NCBI GenBank assembly: GCA_965250275.1
Contig: OZ252297.1
Coordinates: forward strand, 3,162,001-3,226,000
From: G965250275 sp965250275
Lineage (GTDB): Bacteria > Pseudomonadota > Alphaproteobacteria > Rhodobacterales > Rhodobacteraceae
Length of the DNA stretch: 64,000 bases
Direction of reading: 5' to 3'
Below, piece by piece: positions 63,963-64,000 of the stretch (the stretch's first letter is position 1; every line of letters starts with the position of its first letter). The translations under genes and the position numbers were made by a program. The notes under the pieces were generated by a model, which saw nothing but the letters and a program-made list of their open reading frames with translations, ran no database searches and was not told the DNA's origin.

Positions 63963-64000
63963 ATGAGCTCGACATTCAGAAACGACATATCTCGACGGTC
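63963..64000 (+). CDS. Start of a gene cut by the window edge
   Basis: An ATG with GGGAG before it opens a frame of 12 codons (MSSTFRNDISRR) to the window end. The paired arginines may begin a Tat-type signal, as in many transporter binding proteins, but there is too little to identify it. Its position suggests co-regulation with the XRE-cupin gene. Confidence 0.5.
   Translation, partial: MSSTFRNDISRR

Overview
The window looks like chromosomal DNA of a marine alphaproteobacterium, most likely a Rhodobacterales/Roseobacter-group organism. The basis is the high GC content and the gene repertoire: a complete urtABCDE urea transporter beside a complete urease cluster, BKACE (DUF849), FCD-type GntR regulators, molybdenum hydroxylase operons, an AGCS symporter and several class III nucleotidyl cyclases. 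I saw no rRNA, tRNA, insertion sequence, prophage, plasmid origin or CRISPR array.

Layout. 1-1.1 kb (-): a small nitrate/nitrite transporter (NrtS-like), translationally coupled to a sensor-cyclase cut by the window edge. 1.3-7.3 kb (+): a five-gene catabolic operon (GntR, DapA-family lyase, aldehyde dehydrogenase, non-pyrrolysine MttB-family methyltransferase, FAD oxidoreductase). 7.4-16.1 kb: small scattered genes, including a tandem pair of exported paralogous proteins, a diheme cytochrome c, a cytochrome c', a membrane-fusion protein and an orphan DnaB/KaiC-like ATPase. 16.3-22.7 kb: a cyclase-TPR protein, an AGCS amino-acid symporter with a clear terminator, a YegP-type protein and an exported DUF3604 protein.

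22.9-35.6 kb is the nitrogen block. The urease operon ureD-ureA-(His-rich microprotein)-ureB-ureC-ureE-ureF-ureG runs leftward and is divergent from urtABCDE. An arginine:glycine amidinotransferase homologue follows urtE. Together they import urea and hydrolyse it to ammonia. The amidinotransferase and a Tat-exported agmatine-deiminase homologue at 55 kb point to wider guanidino-nitrogen metabolism, which is inference.

35.7-44.7 kb is a mixed region: a YdeI-like protein, an AraC regulator divergent from an SDR, a GNAT gene broken at an A7 tract, a MaoC protein, an alpha/beta-hydrolase-cyclase fusion, a sulfotransferase, a YheT-like hydrolase and a VOC protein. 44.8-54.1 kb (-) is a tight eight-gene catabolic operon: SMP-30 lactonase, three-subunit molybdenum hydroxylase, BKACE, TetR, a single-chain AceE-like thiamine-diphosphate enzyme and a VOC protein. 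Its substrate is unknown to me and it is the best candidate for an undescribed pathway. 54.5-61 kb: a Tat-exported agmatine deiminase, a small membrane protein and a TetR gene divergent from an RND efflux pair with a visible operator. 61-64 kb: a CocE-type hydrolase divergent from an XRE-cupin regulator, then the first codons of a further gene.
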